From Siphonodentalium dalli (lineage: Eukaryota > Mollusca > Scaphopoda > Gadilida > Siphonodentaliidae): DNA of 64,000 nt. A program made the position numbers and the translations under genes. The stretch covers positions 117,200,723 to 117,264,722 of the forward strand of contig CP136063.1 of NCBI GenBank assembly GCA_032622095.1, in the 5' to 3' direction. The notes under the pieces were generated by a model that saw only the letters and a program-made list of their open reading frames with translations, had not been told where the DNA came from and searched no databases. Every line of letters starts with the position of its first letter. The stretch's first letter is position 1. Shown here piece after piece: positions 30,901-36,459 of the stretch.

Positions 30901-31460
30901 AATATGTCATATTTTTTCAATATAACATACACGACTGCTACGAGTGAACTTGTAATTCAATATGTATAAGTCCGATAGTAATTACCCTCATTTTTGAATA
31001 ACGGCAATAGAAAGACAGAACAAAAAACTAGTTTCGATTACGATATCAATGCGAAAAGCCCACCGATATCATAAGTGGTCTCCTCGCTTAAAGATATCAG
31101 TGTCGTATCATATAATAATTTATGACGTCACAAAATCAGATATAGCATATATACGATCCAATGGTTCGTTATAACAATAGGCTGATCAAGTGAAAACAGG
31201 CGAGAAAGTGTGACAAAACAATATGATTATCATTATGACGCAGTGTTGTCAGGGTATCCGGTTGCAAAACAAATGACTGCGTGCGTTTAATCGAGGCACT
31301 AGTGATACATTGATAGCCTAACTTTTTATTCTTTCAGCACAAAAACGAGACAGGACAGGTCTACGTCGACGTTGAATTTCCTGGATATAGCGATGATCCA
31401 AACAAACCTGCCAAAAAGAAGGTTCCGGGTCCGGAAGTCGTGTATGCGGACGTTCTATAG
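3933..31460 (+). CDS. Type I transmembrane Ig-superfamily receptor with multi-tyrosine (ITIM-like) tail, 10 coding exons
   Basis: Joining 3933-3987, 8539-8862, 11471-11758, 15487-15795, 19100-19237, 21191-21209, 25456-25499, 26402-26506, 27329-27402 and 31338-31460 gives 1479 nt, or 492 codons plus stop. Every junction has GT/AG borders and matching phase. Layout: signal peptide (1-18), Ig1 (about 20-126), Ig2 (128-222), Ig3 (224-325), acidic Gly-rich stalk, one helix (about 340-363), a CRKRK stop-transfer, and a tail of about 130 residues. Only Ig2 has the Cys pair (C151, C202, with W170). The tail tyrosines Y400, Y416, Y437, Y461 and Y488 all sit in (I/V)Y-x-x-(A/V). V486-x-Y488-x-x-V491 fits the ITIM consensus. 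The expected role is a plasma-membrane receptor signalling through SH2 proteins such as SHP phosphatases, by analogy with known ITIM families. The ligand is unknown. An adhesion molecule is the main alternative. Confidence 0.85.
4102..4511. repeat. Miniature inverted-repeat element in intron 1
   Basis: Left end ggagggtatcacccc (about 4102). The right end ggggtgataccctc (about 4496-4509) is its inverted copy. The inside holds three direct copies of tgaatcctgaatac with cagttaattt. TATAG occurs on both flanks, with one extra base on the right, and may be the target duplication. There is no coding potential. Confidence 0.65.
4512..5330. other. Intron 1 sequence with a perfect 21-bp inverted repeat
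   Basis: No exon is seen. Positions 5010-5030 (tagttgaccgttatttcgtta) are exactly the reverse complement of 5107-5127, leaving a loop of about 76 bases. This is either a small fold-back element or the ends of a tiny insertion. At about 4648-4725 a ttggctaat-type motif is repeated several times. Confidence 0.6.
5331..7240. repeat. Minisatellite, about 45-46 bp period, roughly 40 units
   Basis: The unit is approximately gtggtgtgactgtagatggg + atttggcccctatataggtt + cctat. Most units are 45 bp, and a 46-bp variant has gataatgattt in place of gatgggattt. Other variants are ggtaaggattt, and ataactgacta in place of ataggttccta. The variants recur in blocks (for example ataactgacta units in a row at about 5700-5860), which suggests local amplification. 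The YIG-rich minus-strand frames are artefacts. It lies inside intron 1 of the receptor. Confidence 0.96.
7241..7607. other. Intron 1 spacer with nothing recognised
   Basis: AT-rich sequence between the minisatellite and a two-copy repeat. No splice-supported exon or repeat family was recognised. Confidence 0.35.
7608..8252. repeat. Direct repeat pair flanking an AT-rich core
   Basis: About 120 bp at 7608-7732 (acaattagggaa through acgactatgcataa to ttgaactttaa and gcatgta-like) recurs at about 8140-8252 in the same orientation with scattered differences. The core between them holds repeated aactaaa, tattgggtcaaa and tagtcaa motifs on both strands. It may be the two ends of one element or a diverged tandem duplication. 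There is no coding capacity. Confidence 0.7.
8539..8862 (+). CDS. Receptor coding exon 2: Ig domain 1 (V-like, no canonical cysteines)
   Basis: Acceptor attacag before 8539 and donor gtaagt at 8863. The length is 324 nt, phase 1-1, residues 20-126. The fold signature is a GQTASIDLS B-strand, a W at about residue 63 in the C-strand, and FGDAGIYTLE in the F-strand, which is the D-x-G-x-Y landmark of V/I-set domains. The two disulfide positions carry Leu (about L36 and L109) instead of Cys, so the core is held without the usual bond. Three N-glycosylation sequons are visible (NWT, NNT, NGT). Confidence 0.9.
8975..9195. repeat. Array of about seven palindromes (attgcgcttaagcgcaat)
   Basis: Starting about 110 bp downstream of the exon 2 donor, a near-perfect palindrome centred on cttaag repeats about every 30 bp, followed by aagga or similar. 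The best copies are at about 9076 and 9139. Outer copies are mutated. One further copy (attgcacttaagctt) lies at about 9412, on the other side of the 42-bp array. Confidence 0.9.
9196..9400. repeat. 42-bp tandem repeat, about 5 units
   Basis: The unit is cttataggtatacatggcaa + tatccaccgtccttatgtga + gt, repeated about five times with few changes. One early unit is 43 bp. Because 42 is a multiple of 3, open frames run through it in more than one register (SYRYTWQYPP-like), but these are artefacts. The array sits inside the palindrome array, so it probably expanded there later. Confidence 0.95.
9401..11256. other. Intron 2 spacer, no exon recognised
   Basis: I found no Ig-like frame, paired splice sites or RNA gene. 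Short open frames at 10314-10663 on both strands lack family features. Motifs of the cgggcga/cgggcgg type recur at about 10245-10505. Confidence 0.4.
11257..11402. repeat. Fold-back (palindromic) element in intron 2
   Basis: The left arm atctacaactagtccccagttt pairs with the right arm aaactggggactcgttgcagat, and the pairing continues inward (gcggaattta with taaattccgc, then acgagttc-type sequence). The whole 146 bp is one imperfect hairpin ending about 70 bp before the exon 3 acceptor. Confidence 0.85.
11471..11758 (+). CDS. Receptor coding exon 3: Ig domain 2 (canonical disulfide)
   Basis: Acceptor tttcttgcag before 11471 and donor gtgagt at 11759. The length is 288 nt, phase 1-1, residues 128-222. 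This is a C2/I-type Ig domain with YILTCQA (C151), YTWTID (W170) and LAISCAASE (C202). The last split codon encodes Cys223 (VPPC), which lies between domains. It has no obvious partner in the ectodomain, so it may be free or may pair between chains. Confidence 0.95.
11759..12280. other. Intron 3 start, no gene
   Basis: AT-rich sequence. At about 12100-12215 a block of roughly 75 bp (catca-ctcaagccga, tgt-acgcgc, tcgctg or ttgttg) occurs twice in imperfect direct copies. The open frame at 12034-12273 merely spans this duplication. Confidence 0.4.
12281..12716. mobile_element. TTAA-flanked miniature element, copy 1
   Basis: It begins TTAA-aggtactcaatccgat (12281) and ends atcggattgagtatctt-TTAA (12716), so the termini are inverted copies flanked by TTAA. 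A second copy in opposite orientation lies at 24741-25187 and a truncated one at 30080-30188. TTAA duplication is the hallmark of piggyBac-type insertion, so a piggyBac-derived MITE is the likely class. It has no coding capacity. Confidence 0.8.
12717..13402. other. Intron 3 spacer, nothing recognised
   Basis: AT-rich sequence without splice-supported exons or a recognised repeat family. Confidence 0.35.
13403..14580. mobile_element. Candidate non-autonomous element with G-run termini
   Basis: The left end is cgggggttcagg, then aaaaaatttccg and cactaggcg. The right end, reverse-complemented, gives gggggtctgc, aaatttttttccg and cactaggcg. The interior holds about 2.5 tandem units of 167-170 bp starting at 13678, 13849 and 14016, each with ccaagatggct or a variant, agaggtca, and aagatccatatga-type motifs. 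A shorter relative lies at 21242-21788. Confidence 0.65.
14831..14943. repeat. Fold-back element in intron 3
   Basis: The left arm aaatgacttgcagctcaatt, followed by gtggtca, pairs with the right arm tgaccccaatcgacctgcaag, followed by tcattt. This gives a hairpin with arms of about 27 bp separated by about 60 bp. Confidence 0.8.
14944..15486. other. Intron 3 end, no further exon seen
   Basis: Open frames of up to 111 codons at 15079-15430 have no family features and no matching phase-1 splice sites. The stretch ends in the exon 4 acceptor (atttcag). Confidence 0.4.
15487..15795 (+). CDS. Receptor coding exon 4: Ig domain 3 (cysteine-less)
   Basis: Acceptor atttcag before 15487 and donor gtgaga at 15796. 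The length is 309 nt, phase 1-1, residues 224-325. The sequence has GETVTLTLTV (B-strand), PKW (C-strand) and DDFGEYIADVTNEYGSA (F-G strands), the typical I-set ending. At the two disulfide positions it has Leu (about L247) and Ala (about A306), so like Ig1 it lacks the canonical bond. The minus-strand frames over it are shadows. Confidence 0.95.
15796..16278. other. Intron 4 start with a small inverted repeat
   Basis: At about 16037-16103, aagcaaatttgatttttgag is followed by its near-inverse aaaatcaaatttgctt. No exon or gene is seen. Confidence 0.5.
16279..16699. mobile_element. hAT-like miniature element, copy 1
   Basis: The left end is caggggcatgcc. The right end, reverse-complemented, is cagggacgtggctaaatgg. 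Internal features shared with 22476-22880 and (inverted) 48734-49446 are attcatgcctgaca, ataggttgaaattgtt and ttggaaa-type motifs. CAGGG termini are typical of hAT elements. The 8 bases outside each end (gtggtcta and gtagtcag) agree at only 5 positions, so a target duplication is weak here. Confidence 0.7.
16700..18860. other. Intron 4 interior, no gene
   Basis: About 2.2 kb without a recognisable exon, RNA gene or large repeat. Short frames at 16857-17042, 17179-17382 and 17602-17823 are compositionally AT-rich and unsupported. Confidence 0.4.
18861..19030. repeat. Long hairpin just upstream of the transmembrane exon
   Basis: The left arm (from taaatataaggattaactgt) and the right arm (ending acagttaatccttatataaa) are inverted copies. 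The whole stem is about 75 bp with very few mismatches and a loop near 18940-18950 (ccctcg). The right arm ends about 70 bases before the exon 5 acceptor. Confidence 0.9.
19100..19237 (+). CDS. Receptor coding exon 5: stalk, transmembrane helix, stop-transfer
   Basis: Acceptor gatttcag before 19100 and donor gtgatt at 19238. The length is 138 nt, phase 1-1, residues 327-371. It encodes a Gly/Asp-rich stalk (GQTGEDGGDAG), a helix of roughly 23 residues (AGGIIGALVIVAIIVIVAV), then C363 and the basic CRKRKNR. The AGGIIGA start has closely spaced small residues (GG-x-x-G), often seen in helix packing. Because both borders are phase 1, skipping this exon keeps the frame and would remove the membrane anchor. 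Confidence 0.93.
19238..21190. other. Intron 5, no exon recognised
   Basis: I see no transposon ends or exons here. The motifs tgattggct and cacgtg recur loosely. The short minus-strand frames are unsupported. Confidence 0.4.
21191..21209 (+). CDS. Receptor coding exon 6: 19-nt micro-exon
   Basis: Acceptor ttgtaatttcag before 21191, then 19 bases encoding G|EKKNK|L, then donor gtaagt at 21210. It enters in phase 1 and leaves in phase 2, which exactly matches the phase-2 entry of exon 7. The encoded Lys/Glu-rich stretch continues the basic membrane-proximal region. The short length makes it hard to prove by eye. The consensus sites on both sides and the phase fit with exon 7 are the evidence. 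Confidence 0.72.
21242..21788. mobile_element. G-run-terminated miniature element with 10-bp direct flanks
   Basis: It starts with a long G run followed by tgaaaaaaaaaattccggca, and ends with tgcctgaatttttttcccga followed by a long C run, so the termini are inverted. The 10 bases gtggcgtcag occur at 21232-21241 and again at 21789-21798, consistent with a target-site duplication. It shares ccaagatggc and gccatgtttgtt motifs with the larger element at 13403-14580. It sits about 30 bases after the micro-exon 6 donor. Confidence 0.75.
21989..24076. mobile_element. Element with CCTGTTTCATGAAAC inverted ends, possibly containing an insertion
   Basis: The left end (21989) reads gggccctgtttcatgaaag. 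The right end (about 24045-24076) reads cttcatgaaacaggtcc, its inverse. Both ends are followed inward by dense cttaag, ttaagat and taagacc motifs (21989-22170 and 23925-24076). The middle, about 1.75 kb, looks unrelated and contains a hAT-like element (22476-22880). The two halves may therefore be one fold-back element split by insertions. Confidence 0.6.
22476..22880. mobile_element. hAT-like miniature element, copy 2
   Basis: It starts cagggacgtgcgaatgg and ends near ccaactagccacaccgagcc, the inverse pattern. It shares tttcatgcctgaca and ataggtttcaattgttt with copy 1. Internally it carries a C-run followed by (ca)n. The end on the right is eroded. Confidence 0.65.
24077..24740. other. Intron 6 spacer, no supported exon
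   Basis: The 90-codon frame at 24322-24594 has no family signature and no matching splice phase. Nothing else is recognised. Confidence 0.4.
24741..25187. mobile_element. TTAA-flanked miniature element, copy 2 (inverted)
   Basis: It begins TTAA-aggaactcaatccgat and ends taatcggattatgcatct-TTAA. It is the reverse-orientation relative of 12281-12716: the ends, an internal ttcgagtcgagtaacc/ggttcctcgactcgaa block and a cttcatccgc block all match in inverse order. There is no coding capacity despite an 80-codon frame. Confidence 0.8.
25188..25455. other. Intron 6 end
   Basis: AT-rich sequence leading to a good polypyrimidine tract (ttttctttcttgtag) at the exon 7 acceptor. Confidence 0.5.
25456..25499 (+). 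CDS. Receptor coding exon 7: 44-nt cytoplasmic exon
   Basis: Acceptor ctttcttgtag before 25456 and donor gtgagt at 25500. It enters in phase 2 and leaves in phase 1. It encodes the end of a split Leu, then PAENNNVGQQIDIS, then a split Arg. Exons 6 and 7 are each asymmetric, but together they add 63 nt (21 codons), so the pair can be included or skipped together without changing frame. Confidence 0.75.
25500..26401. other. Intron 7, containing a dispersed-repeat frame
   Basis: A 120-codon open frame at 25667-26029 looks coding at first. However, its first 100 bp (catgggagagttttatggg, agaacagaaacccg, cgaaaatgttttcg) has a diverged copy near 43620-43720 (acagttttggaacagaaatc, cgaaaatgttcgg). 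The frame is therefore more likely part of a dispersed repeat. No protein family is recognised. Confidence 0.5.
26402..26506 (+). CDS. Receptor coding exon 8: two tyrosine motifs
   Basis: Acceptor tttttattccag before 26402 and donor gtatgt at 26507. The length is 105 nt, phase 1-1, residues 394-427. It encodes IPMNAIYESAD (Y400) and GNSVVYSDARN (Y416), both (I/V)Y-x-x-A. V414-x-Y416-x-x-A419 matches ITIM except for Ala at +3. It is symmetric, so skipping it would remove two tyrosines and keep frame. Confidence 0.87.
26507..27328. other. Intron 8 with a possible 13-nt alternative micro-exon
   Basis: At 26818-26830 the 13 bases ttaaagtcgaaaa lie between tattttacag and a consensus donor gtatgt. 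Including them would shift exon 9 into another open frame (see findings). The main model leaves it out because exon 10 then stays in its long open frame. Nothing else is recognised in this intron. Confidence 0.4.
27329..27402 (+). CDS. Receptor coding exon 9: third tyrosine motif
   Basis: Acceptor aatcttccag before 27329 and donor gtatgt at 27403. The length is 74 nt, phase 1 to 0, residues 429-452. It encodes PNGMSIPIYSQVNKTK (Y437, IYSQV) and a Lys/Pro-rich end. It exits in phase 0 at an Arg codon, which places exon 10 in its only long frame. It is also open in a second frame containing DEYTNLQ. Confidence 0.87.
27832..27910. repeat. Left copy of 79-bp direct repeat flanking a LINE
   Basis: It begins aaataataatgtttcgggat and ends ggctttgtagcaa. 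It recurs at 29946-30024 with one base difference that I could see (gataaaaccg against gataagaccg). It is interpreted as an unusually long target-site duplication. Confidence 0.9.
27911..29945 (+). mobile_element. 5'-truncated L1/Tx1-like LINE in intron 9
   Basis: The insert starts just N-terminal to the reverse transcriptase YADD box (KLTQYADDTTLILDGSE at about 27921), runs through the C-terminal part of ORF2, and ends after aataaaaacttaaaaaaac in an A-rich tail. It is bounded on both sides by the 79-bp direct repeat. It is a close relative of the + strand LINE at 38902-42990, and the C-terminal regions align motif by motif. Confidence 0.9.
27921..29489 (+). pseudogene. LINE ORF2 C-terminal fragment (RT YADD box to C-terminus)
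   Basis: The RT catalytic box QYADDTTLILDGSE is followed by a frameshift near 28020-28080, then DLHLTFADSFNLLGINFN (thumb), more breaks, a 229-codon open stretch (28418-29107; KLEGDTINVFSWRKKGI, NTHGGQDFYTILNSMN, TTPDTKMWWLQYR), and a last piece to 29489. In the 29100-29190 interval FNRCGTTTEDISHIFWDC resembles the Cys/His ending (C..C...H...C) of this LINE group. It has no endonuclease and no upstream RT, so it is dead. Confidence 0.88.
29946..30024. repeat. Right copy of 79-bp direct repeat flanking the LINE
   Basis: It matches 27832-27910 over its full 79 bases with one visible substitution. It directly follows the LINE A-rich tail. Confidence 0.9.
30080..30188. mobile_element. TTAA miniature element, truncated copy 3
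   Basis: It begins TTAA-agatgcataatccgatt, then gcgccctcaattactattt, ggattcgggggtaaa and ttcgagtcgaggaaccc. This matches one end of 24741-25187 and 12281-12716. It stops after caaagcacagagtaa without the other terminus. Confidence 0.75.
30189..31337. other. Intron 9 end, no exon recognised
   Basis: A stretch at about 30450-30600 (tattttactgaaattagcca and following) resembles 48135-48330 in the right half (atattactgaaattagccaa and following), so it is probably a diverged dispersed repeat. The stretch ends in a good acceptor (ttattctttcag). Confidence 0.4.
31338..31460 (+). CDS. Receptor coding exon 10: C-terminal ITIM and stop
   Basis: Acceptor ttattctttcag before 31338, entry in phase 0, TAG at 31458-31460. 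It encodes 40 residues. GQVYVDVEFPGYSDD carries Y461 and Y469, followed by a Lys/Pro linker and PGPEVVYADVL-stop with Y488. V486-V-Y488-A-D-V491 meets the (S/I/V/L)-x-Y-x-x-(I/V/L) ITIM pattern. The final motif lies four residues from the C-terminus. Confidence 0.93.
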   Translation, partial: HKNETGQVYVDVEFPGYSDDPNKPAKKKVPGPEVVYADVL

Positions 31461-31747
31461 AAACCTGTGATATAACGCCTACTGAAATGACGTTTATTTT
31501 ATAAACTAGCGGCCAGATTTATATATATATATATATACGCGTGTGTTCACAACATATATCCATACAAAAAACAGGGGCGTGCTCTTGTCCATGTATTAGC
31601 CTTTTTTGTGCGTGTCTGTGGTTGATGTCAGGCGTTATTGTTATGATGGTAATTATGTTCGACTGGTGTTGTTAGATTGGCAATGTGATTAGCGGTGTTT
31701 TGTTGGGTCGATGTTACTCTCCGGGTCAGATTTTATGTTTGAACTTT
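31461..31747 (+). other. 3' UTR of the receptor (proximal part)
   Basis: Non-coding sequence after the stop, with an AT dinucleotide run at about 31520-31538. I saw no AATAAA here. The first clear one downstream (about 32320) lies inside the hAT-like element at 31756-32865, so the transcript end may be supplied by that insertion. Confidence 0.45.
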
Positions 31748-31755
31748 GTCTGAAA

Positions 31756-32865
31756 CAGGGTTGGGGTAATCGTAATCAGTAATCAAAATAATCGGTTACA
31801 AAATTTGGAGTAATCGCCTGTAAACAGTAATCATTACATTTTTTGATTCAAAGTAATCGTTGTACCTGCAATCATGATTACATTTTGAATACTTTTACTA
31901 AAATATCCAAACGGATGGCTATTGGATACTCATAGTCTCACACTGTAGTACTGTGGAGTGTGCACAGATAAAAACAACATATCAGAAAGTTAGTACAATT
32001 GTTTCATGTGGTACACTGTGTACTTTCTGGCAGTGGACACAGCTATCACACAATTGCTGAAATGTTGAATACAGCATGTATGGCAATACACTTATGATAC
32101 AGACAATGAAATGTTCTAATATGAAGTCAATTAGGATTAAATATTATTGGGACTGCTGCAGACAATGGCTGTATAGTCACACTTGTACAATATGGCTAAT
32201 TAACTGAACGAAGCAGGTGTGATGACCATCGGTAGACTCAATTAGCTGGTTTGTCATTTACTGCACTCATTGAGTTAAGCCGCATTTAATCCTCATCAGG
32301 ATATCAATGGACGATCATCAAATAAACCTTAGTGTTATTTTAATTGTGTTGGGTATTGAATATAACAGAGCATGCAAATAATTTATGATTGTTTCTAATG
32401 ATAGTTTCATAAATATTATGCGTTAGTTTCAATGCATGTAAGAAAATTAAAAAATATATAAAAAATATATTTACAGAAATAGATACACATAAAACATAAT
32501 ATATTCCCAATAAGTTGGTGCACAACTTCATGATGAAACCACACCAATACATGTAAATATAAAAAGTTTATGTGTTTATTGCTTGATTTTTTCTATTGTT
32601 TCAGTCGTTTCTTGTGTCCATGTTATGTAGTGATGCTTTAATCAATCAAATTTGATATTTTAATTTGATTTATTTCATTATTTATTCCTATGCTATCAAA
32701 ATGGTTGGAAACTAACAATTGTAATCAGATGTAATAAAAAATTAATCGATTACATTTACTAAAGTAATTGTAATCGCAATCGATTACATTGGAAAAAAAT
32801 GTAATCCGTAATCGTAATCATGTAAATCAAGAGTATTGTAATCGCTGCAACCCTGGTCTGAAATA
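31756..32865. mobile_element. hAT-like non-autonomous element with perfect 8-bp target duplication
   Basis: It starts cagggttggggtaatcgtaa and ends gattacaatactc-type sequence running to gctgcaaccctg, so the inverted termini share CAGGGTTG. The 8 bases gtctgaaa occur immediately outside both ends (31748-31755 and 32866-32873), which is the hAT insertion signature. Sub-terminal regions are packed with short gtaatc/gattac repeats on both sides. It is about 1.1 kb with no transposase. Confidence 0.92.
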
Positions 32866-32972
32866 CACGCACATTTTATACTAGAATTTGCTTTCGGTAT
32901 TTCGTGGTTGGTTAATACACCGTTCACTTCATCGCTATATGGATCACACATTAAATAAAAAGGCTCCTACGA

Positions 32973-35900
32973 CGATGATGATGATGATGATTGTTTATGT
33001 GTATAATATTTACAAGCTTATGACAATGGTGATAATAAACAAACAAAAATGATATTATACAGGAGCGACATGGCCCACATGGGCCGTCTTCCTGTCGCCC
33101 CTACTTATTCAAACATGAAGTGGCAACTAATGAAGTGAAATGAAAAGGATAGAATGTAGTTCATAATAGACAAATAAAGTATCCAAACCACTTATGGGAT
33201 GCATCTACATGTATATGTGTTAATACATATGTATTGGTTGTATTCATGGGCTTGTAATAAATATGTCACTAATGATGGGGGTATGGCCAAAATGTTAAGG
33301 TGAACATACCAGACTGCATTACAATGACTACAATGATGGGAGGATTAGGGGTCAATGCTATATTAAGCCACTTTACAGTCTTGACAAAATGAGTTGTTGC
33401 ATTTATCTTTTGTCGCATATTGCGATAAATATTGATTTTTCAATTCTTTTTTAAATATATTTCGAAATCTGATATTTTTGAGATTTATATCCAATGAGTT
33501 CCATATGCACGGAAACGCGTGTTTGTGTACTATAGAAGTAAAAGTCGTTCTCGGGGTTAATGCTTTCAAATTTTCAGCTTGTCGAGTATTAGCCTTTTGT
33601 CCAATCAAATACAATTATAGACGATTGTAACCGATACATGTCATAACATTTCAGAATCTTTTCTTTGCGAAATATGGGCTCCGTGTGGCTTCTATACGTT
33701 ATGTTTGCCATGATACGGATGGCATTTTTCTGTTGTTTGAAAATAATATTTTGAGGGTCAGCATGACCCCAAATTGGCAACCCATATATGAGATGACCGT
33801 GGATTAGTGAAAAGTCTAGGGTTTTCAAACAGTTTTTGGGAAGTATACGTTTAACCTTATTGATGCAGTACATTGCATTGGATATCCTTGTTTTTATCAT
33901 TGATATGTGATATTTGAAGGTGAGATTTTCATCTATATTAATTCCGAGGAATTTCATATATTGTTCCGGTCTAACGTTTCTAATTCGTGTTAGTGGCTCG
34001 TTGTTCAGTTTTATTTTAAGAATATTCCATTTAAAGTCATTATTAGTGGGTGTAATAACATGTACTTACTTTTTGTTATATTAATAACCAATTTATTGCT
34101 ACATCACCAATTGTGAACTTTTTTCAATTCTGAATTAACTTGTTTTTCAATTTGGCGGTTGTCATTTACAGAAATATGGAGGGTTGTGTCGTCTGCAAAT
34201 GAAAGTATATTCAAACACGTGCTATTGGGCATATCGTTGACGTATATGAGAAAAAGTAGCGGTCCTAAAATATCCTTGAGGTACCCCACAGCTAATATTG
34301 AGCATATTTGATTTTTCATGTTCGATTTCAACATATTGCTGTCTTCCCTCTAAGTAACTCATGAACCATTTCTTGGTTATGCCCCTAATACCATAATGGT
34401 TAAGCTTTTGGAGGAGTATGTCATGACAGATTGTGTCAAATGCCTTTGAAAGGTCAATAGAGATTGCTAATGTAGAGTCTCGTGTCTTTTTGTCGTTATT
34501 CTTGGCAATATGATGTAATAAATGAAGTAATGGGTGGGTTGTTGAGTGGTTTGCTCTAAATCCAAATTGGTTTTCGTGGAGTATATCAAATTTTGTTAAG
34601 AACGAGTTTAAACGTTTATGTATAAGTTTTTCCATAATTTTTGAGAAAGCGGGAAGAATACTGATTGGTCTGTAATTTTCAATATTTTCACGGGCACTAT
34701 TTTTGTATATTGGTACTACTCTGGAGATTTTCATATTTTTTTTAGGAACGACGCCTTGTTTGAAAAATAAATGTATTATGTATGAAAGCGCGTTTGCTGT
34801 TTCATTTATAGTACTTCTCATTAGCTTCATTGATATATTAGAAAAGTCTACACAACTTTTATTGGACATTTTGGTGCATGTATCTACAATCTCCGACAAT
34901 GATGTTTCTGAAAGGATGAAGTTCTTTTGGGTTTTTTCAGACATATAATCAAGAGGTTGTATATCCTGAATTATCTCTACTTTTATCAGCTGTATTCTGA
35001 CCTATTGTTGCGAAATATTCGTTAAATTATTGCGCAATAGTTGCCGGATCTGAAAATGTTCGGTTTCGAAATTTCAGATTTTTTGGAAGACTATGTGAAC
35101 ATGTTGATAATTTAAGAGCATCTTTTAATATGGTCCATGTTCGTCTCATGTTATTTTTATTTTCTTCGAGAATTGAGCTATAGTACTGGTTTTTGCTCTT
35201 CCTTTTCAGTTGGTTGAACATTTTACAATATGCTTTATATTTATCTATATTGATTGTCGATGGATGTGCTAGTTTTTTAGTGAATAGCTTACTTTTATTC
35301 AATGATGATTGCAATAAACCGTTTGTAATCCATGGTTCCCTTTTAATATATTTTTCCTTTGTTCGGTGTATCTGAGATGGAAGGCTTGCTCATATGCTGA
35401 TATATATTGTCCTATAAATTTCTCATAAGCTTGTTCTGCTAAATTGCAGCCGAAAACTGAGTCGAACGATAGACTGCCTAGGATTTCTTTAAATGAATTT
35501 AGATTTTTTTTCATTAATTATTCGAATGGGTTCTGGGGATTGTTGTGCTGAGTTAGTATAATTTTGATGTAATTCATTTTCAATGTAATACTTTGCAAAA
35601 TGATCAGGGACATCTGATAATATAATTCCGCAGTCATATTTCCACTTTGAGTTCGTATGGATATGGTCAATCAATGTTGCTGAGTAGTCCGTGACCCGAG
35701 TAGGTTTTGTAATCACAGGGAGGTAACCCCGCTCAATTATGTTATCTTTAAAATCACCGGTTTTCGTATGATTATCAGAGTTCAGTAGGTCAATGTTGAA
35801 GTCCCCAATCAAATATGCTTTAGTGTGCGATTCATTTAGTTTGATCATTATGGCATCTATGTAAGTCATGAATTCATCGATATCTGCTTTTGCGGCTGTG

Positions 35901-36430
35901 TTAGGTCTGTATTTTACTCCTACCACATGAGTTTTTTTTGTTAGGATTAATTTCAACAAATAGCGTTTCTGCGACGTGTGGTATAAATACAGATAAGTCA
36001 GGTCTATTTCTAAATGTTATGCCATTTTTGATAAATAATCCAACCCCACCTCTACCGTCGTCGTTATCTGGACGCGTTGCGTATTCGAAAGGTTGATACC
36101 CGGGTAACACATATGTTTCCTTGATCCGGAATATTTCAGATAGGGCTATGACGTCGACTATATTGTTGTTTTGGATATTACATAATAAATCTTTGAATGA
36201 ATCTCAGTTCGCATTTAGACTTCGGCAGTTAAGGCCTAATGATGAGGTGCCTTTCTTTGATTTTTTTATATTGTCCCGGAATTGAGTGGGTGCATAATAA
36301 TCACAAGAGTGATTCATGAGTTCGTATGGGTCGATTTTTTCATCACAGTCATCTCTCCCATATCTGTTTGTGAAGTCAAATTTTTTACCAGCCTGGAGTT
36401 CACCAAGAGTTATTTCACCGATCATGATAT
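32973..36430 (-). mobile_element. CR1/Jockey-group LINE, decayed
   Basis: On the minus strand the order is APE endonuclease, reverse transcriptase, C-terminal region, a 3' UTR with a gc-rich hairpin (cgacaggaagacggcccatg at about 33060-33100), and a short (atc)n tail at about 32975-32992. A simple-repeat tail rather than poly(A) is usual for CR1/L2-like elements. The 5' part before the endonuclease is not recognised and may be cut off next to the inverted-repeat segment starting at 36460. Confidence 0.85.
33363..36425 (-). pseudogene. LINE ORF2 pseudogene: APE endonuclease plus reverse transcriptase (CR1/Jockey-like)
   Basis: Reading leftwards: LNCRSLNAN, then an in-frame TGA, ALSEIF, the DDGRGGVGLFIK block and YLIGDFNIDLL (the GDFN box) with SATLIDHIHTN and SDVPDHFA (SDH region, changed). 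Next comes a reverse transcriptase with ENYRPISILPAFSKIMEK, ENQFGFRANHST, ISIDLSKAFDTI and CGVPQG. A two-base loss then shifts the frame before ILGPLLFLIYVND and LSFADDTTLHI (FADD box). The C-terminal part has KFLGINIDENLTF and SYR/TYRSHTEPIF. Further stops lie at about 33960-34100 and 35030-35500. It encoded the endonuclease/RT of target-primed retrotransposition and is now inactive. Confidence 0.88.
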
Positions 36431-36459
36431 TTATTGTTATCCTTTTTGAGTTATTACTA

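Noticed and set aside
33363-36425. Treating the minus-strand reverse transcriptase as an active LINE
   Set aside because: There is an in-frame TGA in the endonuclease, a two-base loss before the FADD region, and further breaks.
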